64,000 bases of DNA, taken from Candidatus Heimdallarchaeota archaeon (GTDB lineage: Archaea > Asgardarchaeota > Heimdallarchaeia > Heimdallarchaeales > Heimdallarchaeaceae). Made by a program: the position numbers and the translations under genes. The notes beneath the pieces were generated by a model that was not told where the DNA came from, did not search any database, and saw only the letters and a program-made list of their open reading frames with translations. Location of the stretch: positions 1-64,000 of the forward strand of contig JAEOSZ010000026.1 in assembly GCA_016840095.1 (NCBI GenBank), written 5' to 3'. Position 1 is the first letter of the stretch, and the number at the start of each line of letters is the position of its first letter. This document shows, in pieces, positions 1-6,611 of the stretch.

Positions 1-393
1 TAATTCCTCAAACGAATAACCTCTTGGTGGAATAGCTTTGTTTAATTTCCTTGCAAGAGTGCTAACTATGAGGTAAGGACTTTTGTAAATTCTACAATTA
101 ATATAGACAAGTAAGAAATTTTTGTTCTTATCTATGTTCTCTAAAAGCTGACCAAAACGTTTAGCAAGGGTAGTTTTACCAGATCCTGTAGGTCCGGTTA
201 TACAAATCTTTCTCAACGGTTCGTCTTGTGCCTCGAAAATTGTCTTGAAATATTTAGCCAATGTCCTGAGTTCTTCCTCCCTATGTGGAAGATATGGAGG
301 GGTGTATGTAACAGACAAACAACCAATGTTTTTGAAGACAGTTGGTTTTTTGATTAGTGAATTAAAATATTCTTCATCTGATGAGTGCATCAT
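1..393 (-). CDS. cdc6: Orc1/Cdc6 replication initiator, 3' part cut by window edge
   Basis: The first 131 residues of an Orc1/Cdc6-type AAA+ ATPase, which marks replication origins and loads the MCM helicase. Near the N-terminus is the family motif PPYLPHREEEL. The Walker A motif GPTGSGKTT follows at about residues 70-78, then a YINCRIYKSPY strand, all typical of archaeal Orc1/Cdc6. The ATG at 393 is the first of two adjacent ATGs, has an in-frame stop upstream, and a TATA box lies 31 bases before it, so the transcript is probably near leaderless. The C-terminal part, with Walker B, sensors and winged helix, lies outside the window. Such genes usually sit beside the origin they recognise. The family call is confident; which paralogue it is cannot be said. 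Confidence 0.9.
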   Translation of the reverse strand, partial: MMHSSDEEYFNSLIKKPTVFKNIGCLSVTYTPPYLPHREEELRTLAKYFKTIFEAQDEPLRKICITGPTGSGKTTLAKRFGQLLENIDKNKNFLLVYINCRIYKSPYLIVSTLARKLNKAIPPRGYSFEEL

Positions 394-423
394 ATCGTCT
401 CTAAGATAGTCAAGGGAATTTAC

Positions 424-431
424 TATTTATA
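424..431 (-). promoter_or_regulatory. TATA box of the orc1/cdc6 gene
   Basis: TATAAATA on the minus strand, about 31 bases before the ATG. A transcript starting 23-27 bases downstream would have almost no leader. Position and sequence only; no transcript data. Confidence 0.5.
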
Positions 432-664
432 CTTAATAGAGAGACATCTCTGAAAGTGAACTCTTGTTGAAAAAAGCTCTTCCCCCTAATCTGGTTTTTG
501 TTGGGTTTAAAATAGGGTTTTGGAAAAATAGCCTTTATCGAAACTATCTGTAAGTGTTGAATGTAAAAAGTGAATTGTCTTCGTTCTTTATTTGTCAGTT
601 TTTTCTTCTTGTGTTTATGTACGCTCTTTCAGATAATATAATAGCGTTTTCCACAAGTTGAAAC

Positions 665-736
665 ATGATGTACGAACCAAAATATGATCCTGGTGAAGGA
701 GACGGCGACATTATGCCACCCGCATGGTGGCCCTAA
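665..736 (+). CDS. microprotein 1, 23 aa, paralogue of the one at 839
   Basis: A 23-codon reading frame (ATG ATG TAC ... TGG CCC TAA) whose product matches the neighbouring microprotein over KYDPxxGDGDIxPPAWxP; here the end is PPAWWP. The two genes differ mostly at third codon positions (GAC/GAT, CCC/CCA, GCA/GCT), which is what selection on a peptide leaves behind and is strong evidence that both are translated. An AT-rich TATA-like stretch (ATAATATAATAG, 633-644) lies about 25 bases before the ATG, and a T-rich terminator begins 13 bases after the stop, so it looks like a single-gene transcript. There is no hydrophobic signal or transmembrane stretch. The peptide is acidic in the middle and ends in Pro and Trp. 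Function is unknown; a signalling peptide read by the nearby TPR protein is an inference. Translation could start at the second ATG (668). Confidence 0.7.
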   Translation: MMYEPKYDPGEGDGDIMPPAWWP

Positions 737-748
737 TCGTTAGAACCT

Positions 749-781
749 CCTTTTTTCTCTTTTTCTGTCATCTTTTTCTTT
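749..781 (+). terminator. T-rich terminator after microprotein 1
   Basis: Several runs of four to seven T begin just after the stop codon of the first microprotein, the usual archaeal oligo-T termination signal. It separates this gene from the second microprotein. Confidence 0.5.
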
Positions 782-800
782 GGGGTGTTTTAATAGTTTT

Positions 801-816
801 ATTCTACTTTTAGAAT
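801..816. promoter_or_regulatory. palindrome upstream of microprotein 2
   Basis: ATTCTA-CTTT-TAGAAT, a perfect 6-bp dyad 23 bases before the microprotein 2 ATG. Almost the same palindrome (TTCTAC-TTT-GTAGAA) lies upstream of the TPR gene at 997-1011. Both are followed by a CCAAAAGT block (824-831 here). It may be an operator shared by the two genes. Confidence 0.45.
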
Positions 817-838
817 AACCTTTCCAAAAGTGAGATAT

Positions 839-907
839 ATGTTCAAACTAAAATATGATCCTGATGATGGAGATGGCGATATACTCCCTCCAGCTTGGCA
901 TCCGTAG
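839..907 (+). CDS. microprotein 2, 22 aa, paralogue of the one at 665
   Basis: A 22-codon frame (ATG TTC AAA CTA ... CAT CCG TAG) giving a peptide that shares KYDPxxGDGDIxPPAWxP with microprotein 1, here ending PPAWHP. The start is supported by a GTGAG ribosome-binding site with a four-base gap to the ATG, the same arrangement as at the TPR gene and at the gene starting at 60170. A palindrome lies upstream and a T-rich terminator follows the stop. The core DPDDGDGDI is acidic and the C-terminus is rich in Pro and Trp; there is no secretion signal. I do not recognise a named family. It could be a signalling peptide, a small partner subunit of the TPR protein, or a precursor for modification. 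Confidence 0.75.
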   Translation: MFKLKYDPDDGDGDILPPAWHP

Positions 908-917
908 TGAAGTTGCC

Positions 918-938
918 ATTTCTTTTTTCTATTTTTCT
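918..938 (+). terminator. T-rich terminator after microprotein 2
   Basis: Oligo-T runs (TTTCTTTTTTCTATTTTTCT) directly after the second microprotein. The downstream TPR gene therefore probably has its own promoter. Confidence 0.5.
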
Positions 939-994
939 AGCTAAACCGAATTTCCCTAGTTTAAATATGAAAGTTCGGATTAGATTATGAGATG

Positions 995-1046
995 TTTTCT
1001 ACTTTGTAGAATCTTCAACATCAAAATAATTGCCAAAAGTAGAAAA
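995..1046. promoter_or_regulatory. dyads upstream of the TPR gene
   Basis: Two overlapping inverted repeats. One is the palindrome TTCTAC-TTT-GTAGAA (997-1011), shared with the region before microprotein 2. The other is an 11-bp inverted repeat, TTTTCTACTTT (995-1005) with AAAGTAGAAAA (1036-1046). A CCAAAAGT block at 1033-1040 also recurs before microprotein 2. They lie where an operator or structured leader would act; which is unknown. Confidence 0.45.
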
Positions 1047-1064
1047 TAGGAAATGGTGAGTTAA

Positions 1065-2645
1065 ATGAAGTTAACTGAGATTAAGCAAAAATTAAATTCT
1101 GTAAATTCAAAGATAGAGTTAAGGAAACTGTTATCTGAATTGAAGCTTCAAGCTTCTAACAATAGATCAAATGAAGATGCTATAAAATTAGTTGAAGACT
1201 TCATAGTAAAAGCAGAAAAATATGCAGATTTAGAATCTCTAGTTGTTTTGTACGGTCTTCTTATATTACAATTAGAGCACGATATTAAGAATCTGATCTT
1301 AGTGACTGAGATATTAGATAAAATGCAAAATTTATCTATAAAAATTGATTACAAAGAGGGTTTAGCTTTTTCATTTTCTTTCTCTTGGTACATTGAGAGA
1401 ATGAAAGGAAATAAGAAATTAGCTCGAAAACATATTGAAAAGTCTTATTTCTTATTAAATCAGTTAAAACAACCTGATAGTTTCATCTATCACTTCATTA
1501 GGTATTCTTACGCGATTCAAGATTGGTTAGACAATCACAATTTTCATACAGCAGAAATTTTCGAAGATTGTTTTGATTATTTTTGTAGAAATAATCTATA
1601 TCATAGTACTACAATGGCATTAGGCATATTAATCATAATCTACCAACAAGAACAAAATAAGGAAAAAACAATGGAACTAACAAGAAAGATTCTCAGTAAT
1701 AGAGAGCTTTTGACAAAAATACCTAAAGAAATGCAGTCAATTATCAATTACTTTATTGGTGTAGGTCACAAATTATCTTTTAATCTTGATGAAGCAAAGA
1801 ACTATCTACAACTTTCGCAGAAAATTCTAGAACCAATCCACAAAAGAAGTATATATTCAGGCTATTATCTTACAACTCTTTCTCACTTAACAGCTGTTTT
1901 TGCTCTACAAGGAGAACTAGAAACAGCTCTAAAAAAAATGATAGAGGTAGAAGAATCAATCAAAAAGGGTTATACAACAAAGAACCTTGATTCATTTAGT
2001 AGAAAACAAATAGAACACGACTTCAACTTAACAAAATTCTATATTAGTTCTAGATTCCAAAATTTTCAAATTGAAAGCTTATCTGATTTGGTTCAGATTA
2101 TTATAGATAATATTGGAAAACAAAACAGTAATGCGATTTTATTTAGTGAGTTTCTCTTAAATGCAAATCTTACTGAAGAACAGTTAAGGGGGATTAAGAA
2201 CTTAAATAATCCAAGCACAAGAAGAGTTGAACACATTATTAATTTTCTTATTGAGAAAACGATCAATTATGGTGAAATTCAGGTTTTGAACAGCATATCT
2301 AGGCTAAAAGGAAGACCAGTTGAAGAAAGAATGACTTTCACAGAGAAAGCTTTTGCTGATTTACTCGCTGCTCAAGAATATTATAAAATCAACCGTTTTG
2401 CAGAAATTTATCCATTGTTAAAGAAATATGAAAACCATCTTCATAGAATAGAAGTTCTTGAAATGCGTGTTTTTATGGAAGCGTTTATTCAAGTAGGAGC
2501 ATTTAAGAACGGTGATCCACTAGGACCCGCTCTGCAGTATATATCCATTAAGAAATGTAAACTATATGGTTTTAGCAGATTGGAAAATAAGTTATCAGAT
2601 TATCTCACAACTCAAGGAACCGACATAATTAGAATGATGATGTAA
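1065..2645 (+). CDS. TPR-like helical-repeat protein, possible peptide receptor
   Basis: A 526-residue soluble protein made almost wholly of paired amphipathic helices. The spacing resembles degenerate tetratricopeptide repeats, for example around residues 100-135, 160-200 and 225-300. I see no signal peptide, membrane segment, enzymatic motif or clear N-terminal HTH. This overall build is that of Rap-type receptors of the RRNPP group, which bind short peptides in a TPR groove, but sequence identity to them cannot be tested here. The ATG has a GGTGAG site four bases upstream. The two microproteins lie just upstream and share upstream sequence blocks with it, which suggests joint regulation. 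A T-run at 2661-2667 probably ends the transcript. The fold call is moderate; the receptor role is inference. Confidence 0.6.
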   Translation: MKLTEIKQKLNSVNSKIELRKLLSELKLQASNNRSNEDAIKLVEDFIVKAEKYADLESLVVLYGLLILQLEHDIKNLILVTEILDKMQNLSIKIDYKEGLAFSFSFSWYIERMKGNKKLARKHIEKSYFLLNQLKQPDSFIYHFIRYSYAIQDWLDNHNFHTAEIFEDCFDYFCRNNLYHSTTMALGILIIIYQQEQNKEKTMELTRKILSNRELLTKIPKEMQSIINYFIGVGHKLSFNLDEAKNYLQLSQKILEPIHKRSIYSGYYLTTLSHLTAVFALQGELETALKKMIEVEESIKKGYTTKNLDSFSRKQIEHDFNLTKFYISSRFQNFQIESLSDLVQIIIDNIGKQNSNAILFSEFLLNANLTEEQLRGIKNLNNPSTRRVEHIINFLIEKTINYGEIQVLNSISRLKGRPVEERMTFTEKAFADLLAAQEYYKINRFAEIYPLLKKYENHLHRIEVLEMRVFMEAFIQVGAFKNGDPLGPALQYISIKKCKLYGFSRLENKLSDYLTTQGTDIIRMMM

Positions 2646-2702
2646 TTCCACTAGTTGTTCTTTTTTTCGAAATCTAGCCGAAGAGAAAAAAGACGAAATG
2701 TG

Positions 2703-2736
2703 TCTTACCACACAAAATAAATATTACGTGGTAAGA
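2703..2736. repeat. dispersed dyad repeat, copy A
   Basis: TCTTACCAC, 16 AT-rich bases, GTGGTAAGA: a perfect 9-bp inverted repeat. A second copy with the same arms, the same 16-base spacing and the same ATTC flank on the right lies at 28558-28595. It sits between the TPR gene and tRNA-Leu. Possible roles are an operator for a dimeric regulator, a recombination site or an RNA hairpin. Confidence 0.6.
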
Positions 2737-2835
2737 TTCTCCCATTTTAGTTCGAAATTAGTTTGAAACTCTTATAACAAAAATCATATGCCGATAAAGT
2801 TAAAAATCAGTAGGTTGGGTCTAATACATACTTAA

Positions 2836-2920
2836 GCGGAGATTGCCGAGTGGTCAAAGGCGCTAGAATGAGGATCTAGTCTTTAGTAGTCCGGGAGTTC
2901 GAATCTCCCTCTCCGCACCA
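2836..2920 (+). tRNA. tRNA-Leu (anticodon GAG)
   Basis: An 85-nt cloverleaf with 7-bp acceptor stem GCGGAGA/TCTCCGC, discriminator A and encoded CCA. The anticodon stem CTAGA/TCTAG encloses loop ATGAGGA, so the anticodon is GAG (Leu, CUC/CUU codons). It has a long variable arm as in class II tRNAs and T stem GGGAG/CTCCC. No intron is seen. Confidence 0.95.
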
Positions 2921-2929
2921 CTTCTTACT

Positions 2930-3115
2930 TTAACCAAATAGATTTTCAAAAGAAACTTGAGACCAATCTATCAGGCTCATTATAATCCCAAAGATTATAG
3001 CAAAAATCAATATAGCTATGCCTATTAATAGAATTTCTTCTAATATAGGTCCTCCTCTTTTCTTTTTGAAAAGTAATTCCTTTATCCCTTGTAATAACAT
3101 TAACATAATTCTCAT
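2930..3115 (-). CDS. small pilin-like membrane protein, 61 aa
   Basis: A 61-residue protein with a basic N-terminal part ending KKKRGGP, then the acidic pair EE and one long hydrophobic helix (about residues 25-48), and a short polar tail. The order basic/Gly-Gly, then Glu at position +4/+5, then a hydrophobic helix recalls class III (type IV prepilin) signal sequences cleaved by archaeal prepilin peptidase. The expected C-terminal globular domain is absent. A TATA-like TTTAAATAT about 20-25 bases before the ATG suggests a leaderless message. It is convergent with tRNA-Leu and not in an operon. It could equally be a simple single-pass membrane protein. Coding status is moderate. Confidence 0.5.
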   Translation of the reverse strand: MRIMLMLLQGIKELLFKKKRGGPILEEILLIGIAILIFAIIFGIIMSLIDWSQVSFENLFG

Positions 3116-3274
3116 TATTTGTATTAATGTCGATATTTAAACTCCACAAAACGATTTGTAACACTCTAGAGTACTCTAGCCAGCTTTTAGTTGATGCTCA
3201 AAACACTTGAAGATGGAAAACCTTTTTTAGTAATATCATTGGGTCGGATATAGAATCCTTTGCCGGGTGTGTCT

Positions 3275-4105
3275 ATGGATATTGAACTTATAGAGTTATT
3301 TCCAAATTCGATAAAATTTGTATTGTCAGATGTGACATTAGCATTTGCTAATGCAATCAGAAGAACAGCTTTAGCTGAAGTTCCATCATTGACCATTGAA
3401 GATGTATATGTTTTGAAGAACACATCTCCTTTGTTTGATGAATTTATAGCACACAGATTAGGATTGATACCATTAAAGTTTGATATTGATGCTCTTGAAT
3501 TAAACTTCAGAGATGAATGTGACTGTGGGGGAATAGGGTGTAACTTATGCACAGTAACATTAACTCTCTCAAAAGAAACAGACGCTCAAGGATCAACTTT
3601 CGTTTATAGTTCAGATTTGATTTCAACCCAAGCTGGCGTTGAACCTATCAGTCCTACAATTCCTATTGTGAAACTAGGACCAAATCAATCTCTAGAACTA
3701 GAGTGCATGGCACAATTAGGCAAAGGAAAGGAACATGCAAAGTGGCAACCTGTTTCTGCCATGGGTTACCAAGCATTTCCAGTACCAAAAATAGATAAGG
3801 AAAAATGTACCAATTGTTTAGAATGTATAGATGCATGCTATAGGGGAGTTTACCAAAAGTCAGGGGATAAAGTAGAAGTCGCTAATCCTTTAAATTGCAC
3901 ACTGTGTGATTACTGTCTAGAGAGTTGCGAACCAAATGCAATAACTATAGGCAAAGATTCTTCAAAAGTTATTTTTTCCTTTGAAACAAATGGAGGATTA
4001 GATCCATCTACAGTATTAACTAAAGCTGGAGAATTAATTCTCTCTAAAATCGACGAATTCAAAAAGACTCTTGAATCAACATTGGCAGAGAAAAAAGAAT
4101 CATAA
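3275..4105 (+). CDS. rpoD: RNA polymerase subunit D (Rpo3)
   Basis: Archaeal Rpo3, homologous to eukaryotic RPB3 and bacterial alpha; with subunit L it forms the assembly platform of RNA polymerase. The alpha-like motif FANAIRRTALAEVPS is near the N-terminus. A Cys-rich segment DECDCGGIGCNLC follows. The inserted ferredoxin-like domain has eight cysteines, CTNCLECIDAC and CTLCDYCLESC, the full set for two [4Fe-4S] clusters. The ATG at 3275 is preferred over TTG 3260 and GTG 3269 because GGTG lies seven bases before it and family members start at this MDIEL-like segment; the protein is then 276 residues. It heads the string eL18-uL13-uS9. Confidence 0.95.
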   Translation: MDIELIELFPNSIKFVLSDVTLAFANAIRRTALAEVPSLTIEDVYVLKNTSPLFDEFIAHRLGLIPLKFDIDALELNFRDECDCGGIGCNLCTVTLTLSKETDAQGSTFVYSSDLISTQAGVEPISPTIPIVKLGPNQSLELECMAQLGKGKEHAKWQPVSAMGYQAFPVPKIDKEKCTNCLECIDACYRGVYQKSGDKVEVANPLNCTLCDYCLESCEPNAITIGKDSSKVIFSFETNGGLDPSTVLTKAGELILSKIDEFKKTLESTLAEKKES

Positions 4106-4116
4106 AGTGAACTAAG

Positions 4117-4482
4117 ATGCCTAAAAGAACAGGAACTACTGATCCAAATGTGCAGGAACTTATTCATAGTTTAAAGAAGAAAACCTCAGAAACAAAAGCT
4201 GCACTATGGAAAACCGTAGCCGAAAAAATAGAAAAACCTCGAAGACAAAGAGCTACAGTTAATCTCAGTAAGATTAGTAGACATTCTAAAGCAAATGATG
4301 TAATCGTTGTTCCCGGTTCTGTTCTAAGTGCCGGAAATCTCAATCATAAAGTTACAATTGCGGCCTTAAAATTCTCAGAAGGAGCAAAAGAAAAAATCGC
4401 TATTAGTAATGGCAAGCACATAACCATAACTGAGTTAATGGAATCAAATACTGAGGTAAGTAAAATTAAGATTATTGTTTAA
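4117..4482 (+). CDS. rpl18e: large-subunit ribosomal protein eL18
   Basis: A basic 121-residue protein of the archaeal/eukaryotic-only eL18 family in the large subunit. The centre VNLSKISRHSKANDVIVVPG and the following SVLSAGNLNHKVTIAAL are characteristic. Length is normal for archaea. It starts 11 bases after rpoD and is followed 12 bases later by uL13, the order D-L18e-L13-S9 conserved in archaea, so it is co-transcribed. Confidence 0.96.
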   Translation: MPKRTGTTDPNVQELIHSLKKKTSETKAALWKTVAEKIEKPRRQRATVNLSKISRHSKANDVIVVPGSVLSAGNLNHKVTIAALKFSEGAKEKIAISNGKHITITELMESNTEVSKIKIIV

Positions 4483-4494
4483 TTGGTGTGAAAA

Positions 4495-4971
4495 ATGTCA
4501 AAAACCGCTACAAAAACAGAATCCCCGGTAACTGTTACCAAAATAAATATTGATGCAGATAATGCAATTTTAGGAAGAATGTGTACAGAAGTAGCTAAGT
4601 ATCTATTACAAGGTTATGCTGTAAATATTCTCAATTGTGATAAGGCTGTTATCTCTGGTAAAAAACACTCTATTTTAAGAGAATATAGAGATATGCACAA
4701 GATACATACTCATACCAATCCTAGACGTGGTCCTTTCCATCCAAAAAGACCTGACCGTTTAGTTAGGAGAACAGTTAGAGGTATGCTTCCTTGGAAGAAA
4801 CCTAGAGGAAAACAAGCATATCATAGATTATTAACATATATTGGAGTTCCAGAAGAATTTGCCAAAAGTGAAATTATTAAACCTAAACATGCAGATGCAA
4901 GCAAATTAGATTGTAAGAGAATCACTGTCGGTGAATTATGTAAAGAATTTGGATGGCAAGATCATAGGTGA
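4495..4971 (+). CDS. rpl13: large-subunit ribosomal protein uL13
   Basis: A 158-residue uL13, a 23S rRNA-binding protein. Family features are the N-terminal DADNAILGRMCTEVAKYLL, the segment TNPRRGPFHPKRPDRLVRRTVRGMLP and a basic C-terminal half. The N-terminus has about a dozen extra polar residues before the conserved INIDADN. The start ATG has GGTGTGA upstream. Its stop overlaps the ribosome-binding site of uS9, implying coupled translation. Confidence 0.96.
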   Translation: MSKTATKTESPVTVTKINIDADNAILGRMCTEVAKYLLQGYAVNILNCDKAVISGKKHSILREYRDMHKIHTHTNPRRGPFHPKRPDRLVRRTVRGMLPWKKPRGKQAYHRLLTYIGVPEEFAKSEIIKPKHADASKLDCKRITVGELCKEFGWQDHR

Positions 4972-4976
4972 TGATA

Positions 4977-5381
4977 ATGGCAAAGGTAATCGTATCTTCA
5001 GGAAAAAGAAAAACAGCTATCGCACGAGCTACTATAAAACAAGGCAAAGGTAGAATCAGAGTTAATGGTGTGCCTTTAGAAGTAATGCCTAACGAATTAA
5101 GTAGAATAAAAATCAGTGAAGTTTTCATTATTGCAGGAGAGGAAGTAAGAGAATCCATTGACATAAGAGTCAATGTAAGAGGAGGAGGGTATATGGGTCA
5201 AGCAGAAGCAATCCGAACTGCAATTGCACGAGGACTAATAGAATATTTTGATGATATGACCATGAAAGAAAAGTTCACTGTTTATGATAAAACAATAGTT
5301 TCTGGTGATCCAAGAAGAACTGAACCAAAGCATTTTGGTGGAAGAAGTTCTCGATCAAGATTCCAAAAATCCTATCGTTAA
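4977..5381 (+). CDS. rps9: small-subunit ribosomal protein uS9
   Basis: uS9 of the small subunit, 134 residues. It contains SSGKRKTAIARATI near the start, GGGYMGQAEAIRTAIARGL in the middle, and the C-terminal FGGRSSRSRFQKSYR tail that reaches the P-site tRNA. GTG 4968 and ATG 4971 are in frame, but GGTGAT at 4967-4972 is exactly four bases before ATG 4977, so the protein starts MAKVIVSSGK. In many archaea rpoN and rpoK follow; here they do not. Confidence 0.95.
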   Translation: MAKVIVSSGKRKTAIARATIKQGKGRIRVNGVPLEVMPNELSRIKISEVFIIAGEEVRESIDIRVNVRGGGYMGQAEAIRTAIARGLIEYFDDMTMKEKFTVYDKTIVSGDPRRTEPKHFGGRSSRSRFQKSYR

Positions 5382-5413
5382 AACTACTTCTTTCTTTTCT
5401 TTATATTTTTAAG

Positions 5414-6445
5414 ATGACTTTCAATTTAGATTGTTCTATGGGAGAAGGGGGAGGATCCATAGTAAGAATAGCTTCTGCTTTAGCAGCGGCTACAAAAACA
5501 GATTTGAGTCTTTCTAACATTAGAGCTAACAGATCAAATCCTGGTTTAAGAGCTCAACATATTGAAGCGATTAGTGCTATCAAACAGCTTTCTGGATATG
5601 AATCAGAAGATTTGAATGTGGGACTTAAACAGCTTTCATTGAAGCAAAAAAGTGAAAAGTCAAACAAAGCTTATGTAAAAGTTGGAACAGCAGGAAGTAT
5701 TGGTTTAGTTGCGCAAGCAGTTCTATTTTATGCCTTTTCTCAGGAAAGAGTGTTGGAACTAACAATAAATGGTGGTGCTACTCATGGAAAATGGGCTCCA
5801 TCTGTGGATTATATCCATAATGTTACACATGCATTTACTAAATTGATGGGTAAAGAAATTAAAACCAAAACTATGAACTATGGTTTTTATCCAAGAGGAG
5901 GAGCAAAATCTGTGATTAGTTTCAGTAGTCATGATAATCTCTCCCCACTGCAATTAACAGAAAAAGGAGAATTAGAAGGTGTGGAAATCTTTTCTACAGC
6001 ATCCCAATCATTGAAGGAAAGGAATGTGGCAGAAAGACAAGCAAATGCTTTTACAAAGAAAGCTAAATTGAAGGTTGATGCAAAGAAGCATATCAACTAC
6101 TGCAATACATTGAACCCTGGTTCAGGTTTGACTGTTGTTGGTATTTATTCCTCAGGAAGTAGAATTGGTAGTTTTGTTCCTGGTGAAAGAAGAATAACTG
6201 CAGAACAAGTTGCAGAAATGTGTGTAAAAATATGGGAAAGAAACTCTCACCATTCCGTAGCTGTTGATGAATATGCTGCAGATCAATTAATTGTTCCAAT
6301 GTTTCTAACTGAGGGAAAGTCAAAAATCTCTGTGCCAATAATAACCAGCCATACCAAAACAAACATAGATTTAACTCAAAAATTCATTAAAAGAAAGGTT
6401 GACATTGAGAAAAAAGAAGCTTACTATACCATTATTATTGGTTAA
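5414..6445 (+). CDS. rtcA: RNA 3'-terminal phosphate cyclase
   Basis: RtcA converts RNA 3'-phosphate ends to 2',3'-cyclic phosphates with ATP. The 343-residue length is normal. Family marks are MGEGGGSIVRIASALA at the N-terminus, RSNPGLRAQHIEAI, the GATHGKWAPSVDYI segment and the C-terminal TSHTKTN that holds the histidine adenylated during catalysis. It starts 33 bases after uS9 across a T-rich stretch, so it may be read through from the ribosomal operon or weakly separated. Its place after uS9, instead of rpoN/rpoK, is unusual. Confidence 0.95.
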   Translation: MTFNLDCSMGEGGGSIVRIASALAAATKTDLSLSNIRANRSNPGLRAQHIEAISAIKQLSGYESEDLNVGLKQLSLKQKSEKSNKAYVKVGTAGSIGLVAQAVLFYAFSQERVLELTINGGATHGKWAPSVDYIHNVTHAFTKLMGKEIKTKTMNYGFYPRGGAKSVISFSSHDNLSPLQLTEKGELEGVEIFSTASQSLKERNVAERQANAFTKKAKLKVDAKKHINYCNTLNPGSGLTVVGIYSSGSRIGSFVPGERRITAEQVAEMCVKIWERNSHHSVAVDEYAADQLIVPMFLTEGKSKISVPIITSHTKTNIDLTQKFIKRKVDIEKKEAYYTIIIG

Positions 6446-6511
6446 TATTGGTAAGCTACATTTGATTGCTATTATTTGTAATTTCTTTCTTAACGACATC
6501 TTTATATGATG

Positions 6512-6565
6512 CTAATGAAGTCGGAGTACGACGTCAAACCGCAGTTTCGTATTCTGCAACATTAG
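6512..6565 (+). promoter_or_regulatory. possible three-way structure before uL3
   Basis: CTAATG (6512-6517) pairs with CATTAG (6560-6565). Inside are two small hairpins, GTCG-GAGTA-CGAC (6520-6532) and GCAG-N9-CTGC (6541-6557). A TATA-like TTTATATG at 6500-6508 would start the transcript near 6530, which would exclude the 5' half, so this may be RNA only if an upstream promoter is used, or a DNA element. Confidence 0.35.
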
Positions 6566-6611
6566 TAAAAATGGCGTCAAAAATCAAAATTAGCAACATA
6601 AAGTGATAAAT

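Noticed and set aside
665..907. Microproteins as leader peptides of an attenuator
   Set aside because: Each ends in its own T-rich terminator, there is no run of one amino acid's codons, and the shared peptide sequence suggests the product itself matters.
3187..3552. Minus-strand frame of 121 codons opposite rpoD
   Set aside because: It is antisense to a well-supported gene with no recognisable domain; shadow frame.
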